A stretch of 13,699 nucleotides of DNA from an uncultured Akkermansia sp. GTDB lineage: Bacteria > Verrucomicrobiota > Verrucomicrobiia > Verrucomicrobiales > Akkermansiaceae. A program made the position numbers and the translations under genes. This document shows positions 12,152 through 13,699 of the stretch, one piece after another. The DNA lies in NCBI GenBank assembly GCA_904501955.1, contig CAJGCY010000062.1, positions 1 to 13,699 on the forward strand, read 5' to 3'. Below the pieces are notes generated by a model. The model was not told the DNA's origin, ran no database searches, and was given only the letters and a program-made list of their open reading frames with translations. How positions within the stretch are numbered: position 1 is the first letter of the stretch; every line of letters begins with the position of its first letter.

Positions 12152-13699
12152 ATGCAACAAAATGACTTTTCTTCTATGGATGCAACAGAGGCATCTGATC
12201 GATTGCTTAAAGCGGTCATGGGAAATGATATCAGTGCTGTGAATTATTGGTGTCATTCTCCGCACATTGATTTTGATAAGACGGATGAATATGGCAGGAC
12301 TCCGCTTTACTTAGCCTCTGAGCAGGGGCACACGAAATGTGTAGAGATATTGCTGGAAGCCGGGGCTGATGTTAACAAGGTGAATAGTGTCGGCTGGTCA
12401 CCTCTTTACGCTGCTGTACGTTATAAAAAATCAGGTTGCGTCAATTTGTTGTTTGCTGCTCATCATATTGACGTCAGTTTTTGGGATGATATTATGATTG
12501 CTATTGTGCTGAATGATGTCGCTGAGCTCAATCGCCTTATTCATTCAGGAACTGATGTTAACAAAGCGGACAAGTGGGGGTGGTCTCCTCTTTGCGCTGC
12601 TGCCGAGAATGGTTACACGGAATGTGTTAAGTTGCTGCTGGAAGCCGGCGCGGATGTTGATAGGGCGGATGATTTGGGCAAAACTGCCCTTTATGCAGCG
12701 GCCAAGAACGGTTGTGTGGAATGTGTGGAGGCTTTGTTGTCAGCCGGTGCGGATGTGGATAAGGCCAATAATTTGGGTGGAACTCCCCTTTACGCTGCTG
12801 CTGAGGCCGGTTATGCGGAATGTGTAAAGATTTTGCAGGAAGCCAGAGCAAAACTTGATACGGCTATAGAACGAAATGATGTTCCGCTGTGGGCTGACTC
12901 CACGTATAAACGCTTTGACGATGTTAAACGTTTGCTAAACTTGCTCGGTATATCTGAGTCGGATGCTCCCTCTTTAACCTTGGATGCGTTAAAGTATGAT
13001 AGATGCGTGTTGGAAAATTATTTGTCGTCCGGAGTAGATGTTAACAATGCGGATGAAAAGGGCAGAACTCCACTCCACTATGCCTGTTCCATCGGTTTAA
13101 CCGGGTGTGTTAAGTCTCTGTTGGCAGCCGGAGCGGATGTAGATAAGGCGGATAAATATGGCGATACTCCGCTTTACGTAGCTGTCATTAATGAGCACAC
13201 TGAATGTGTTAAGTCTCTGTTGGCAGCCGGAGCGGATGTAGATAAGGCGGATAAATATGGCTATACTCCGCTTTGTAGTGCAGCCCGGTATGGTTGCACG
13301 GAATGTGTTAAGTTGTTGCTGGAAGCCGGGGCTGATGTTGATAAGGCGAATGAATATGGCCGTACTCCGCTTTACGTAGCAGCTGAGCAGGGGCATGCGG
13401 ACTGTGTGGAGGCATTGCTGGCAGCCGGCGCGGATGTCGATAGTGCGGATAAATATGGCAATACTCCGCTTTACGAAGCCGCTGAGCAGGGGCACACGAA
13501 ATGTGTGGAGGCATTGCTGGCAGCCGGCGCGGATGTTGATAAGGCGAATGAATATGGCCGTACTCCGCTTTACGAAGCCGCTGAGCAGGGGCACACGAAA
13601 TGTGTAGAGATATTGCTGGAAGCCGGGGCTGATGTTAACAAGGTGAATAGTGTCGGCTGGTCACCTCTTTACGCTGCTGTACGTTATAAAAAATCAGGT
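12152..13699 (+). CDS. Ankyrin-repeat protein, 3' end beyond the window
   Basis: The frame from ATG 12152 stays open for 516 codons to the window edge, so the C-terminus is missing. After a short N-terminal stretch without signal peptide, about 14 ankyrin repeats of 33 residues are visible, with TPL/SPL anchors at residues 50, 83, 145, 178, 211, 306, 339, 372, 405, 438, 471 and 504. Degenerate units lie at about 114-142 and 271-303, and a non-repeat linker at about 235-270. The repeat reads roughly GxTPLYxAAEQGHTECVEALL then AGADVDKADxY. Tyr replaces the common His of TPLH, and a Cys precedes the Val of xCVxxLL in nearly every unit. Ankyrin repeats bind proteins; no enzymatic domain is seen, so the function is unknown. 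The protein is probably cytoplasmic unless exported by a specialised system. The gene is AT-richer than the operon, lacks a Shine-Dalgarno and lies beside a recombinase, which suggests accessory cargo. Confidence 0.92.
   Translation, partial: MQQNDFSSMDATEASDRLLKAVMGNDISAVNYWCHSPHIDFDKTDEYGRTPLYLASEQGHTKCVEILLEAGADVNKVNSVGWSPLYAAVRYKKSGCVNLLFAAHHIDVSFWDDIMIAIVLNDVAELNRLIHSGTDVNKADKWGWSPLCAAAENGYTECVKLLLEAGADVDRADDLGKTALYAAAKNGCVECVEALLSAGADVDKANNLGGTPLYAAAEAGYAECVKILQEARAKLDTAIERNDVPLWADSTYKRFDDVKRLLNLLGISESDAPSLTLDALKYDRCVLENYLSSGVDVNNADEKGRTPLHYACSIGLTGCVKSLLAAGADVDKADKYGDTPLYVAVINEHTECVKSLLAAGADVDKADKYGYTPLCSAARYGCTECVKLLLEAGADVDKANEYGRTPLYVAAEQGHADCVEALLAAGADVDSADKYGNTPLYEAAEQGHTKCVEALLAAGADVDKANEYGRTPLYEAAEQGHTKCVEILLEAGADVNKVNSVGWSPLYAAVRYKKSG
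12318..12436 (+). repeat. 119-bp exact repeat, copy 1 (within ankyrin gene)
   Basis: These 119 bases are identical to 13581-13699. They encode the second half of one ankyrin repeat and the first half of the next, including the unusual residues RYKKSG. The base just before differs (T at 12317, G at 13580). Confidence 0.9.
13061..13699 (+). repeat. Tandem 99-bp coding repeats of the ankyrin array
   Basis: The last six-plus ankyrin units repeat with a 99-bp period and high identity at DNA level. For example, 57 bases at 13106-13162 recur exactly at 13205-13261. The stretch around 13338-13372 (GATAAGGCGAATGAATATGG onward) recurs at 13536-13570. The earlier units, 12152-13060, are more diverged. 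This points to recent expansion of the C-terminal part by slippage or recombination. Confidence 0.85.
13581..13699 (+). repeat. 119-bp exact repeat, copy 2 (reaches window edge)
   Basis: Identical to 12318-12436 up to the last base, so the true repeat may be longer. Silent positions match too, which means a recent duplication, gene conversion or an assembly artefact rather than protein-level conservation. Confidence 0.9.

Noticed and set aside
12513..12827. Plus-strand 104-codon frame inside the ankyrin gene
   Set aside because: It is a different frame of the ankyrin coding repeats, with no independent support.
13097..13594. Minus-strand repetitive frame (165 codons) opposite the ankyrin array
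   Set aside because: Its repeats only mirror the 99-bp ankyrin-coding repeats; the plus-strand product is a canonical ankyrin protein.
13061..13699. Regular repeats considered as a CRISPR array
   Set aside because: The 99-bp period is an open coding frame giving 33-residue ankyrin units; there are no short repeats with unique spacers and no cas genes.

Overview
The window looks like a genome fragment from a Gram-negative, probably host-associated bacterium, most plausibly a Verrucomicrobiota member (Akkermansia-like). The basis is a secreted serpin, an ExbB/ExbD pair with a large periplasmic TPR protein, the style of the tyrosine recombinase, dispersed palindromic repeats and almost no Shine-Dalgarno sequences. 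The taxonomic call is an inference; there is no rRNA or marker gene to prove it.

Layout. Positions 1-195 are non-coding and hold a string of short hairpins, including one copy of a dispersed repeat. A serpin gene (254-1354, minus) ends in a clear intrinsic terminator at 195-232. It diverges from a secreted VanX-like D-Ala-D-Ala dipeptidase (1504-2232, plus). From 2303 to 10315 runs one long plus-strand cluster: ExbB/TolQ/MotA-family channel protein, ExbD/TolR, an 888-residue periplasmic TPR protein, a class A penicillin-binding-protein homologue, an inositol-monophosphatase-family enzyme and RsmB. Gaps are 12, 106, 15, 9 and 11 nt, so it is probably one operon, with a weak terminator at 10532-10550. 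The first four genes form a plausible envelope module: a proton-driven inner-membrane motor, a periplasmic scaffold and a glycan polymerase. The most striking gene is the PBP homologue. Its glycosyltransferase domain is intact, but all three transpeptidase signature motifs (SxxK, SxN, KTG) appear to be lost.

From 10316 the character changes. A second copy of the dispersed repeat, bounded by a 20-bp inverted repeat, precedes a minus-strand tyrosine recombinase (10595-11614). Beyond it is an AT-rich 313-bp divergent region with a perfect 15-bp inverted repeat and a near-consensus promoter pointing away from the recombinase. Next come a possible 50-residue membrane protein and a long ankyrin-repeat gene (12152 to beyond the window end). 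The layout (recombinase, divergent control region, outward promoter, AT-rich cargo) resembles an accessory or cassette platform, but integration is not proven.

The ankyrin gene is open for 516 codons and has no stop inside the window. Its repeats are very similar at DNA level, carry one cysteine at the same position in nearly every repeat, and the last 119 bases are an exact copy of 12318-12436. The right edge may therefore be an assembly break in a repeat.
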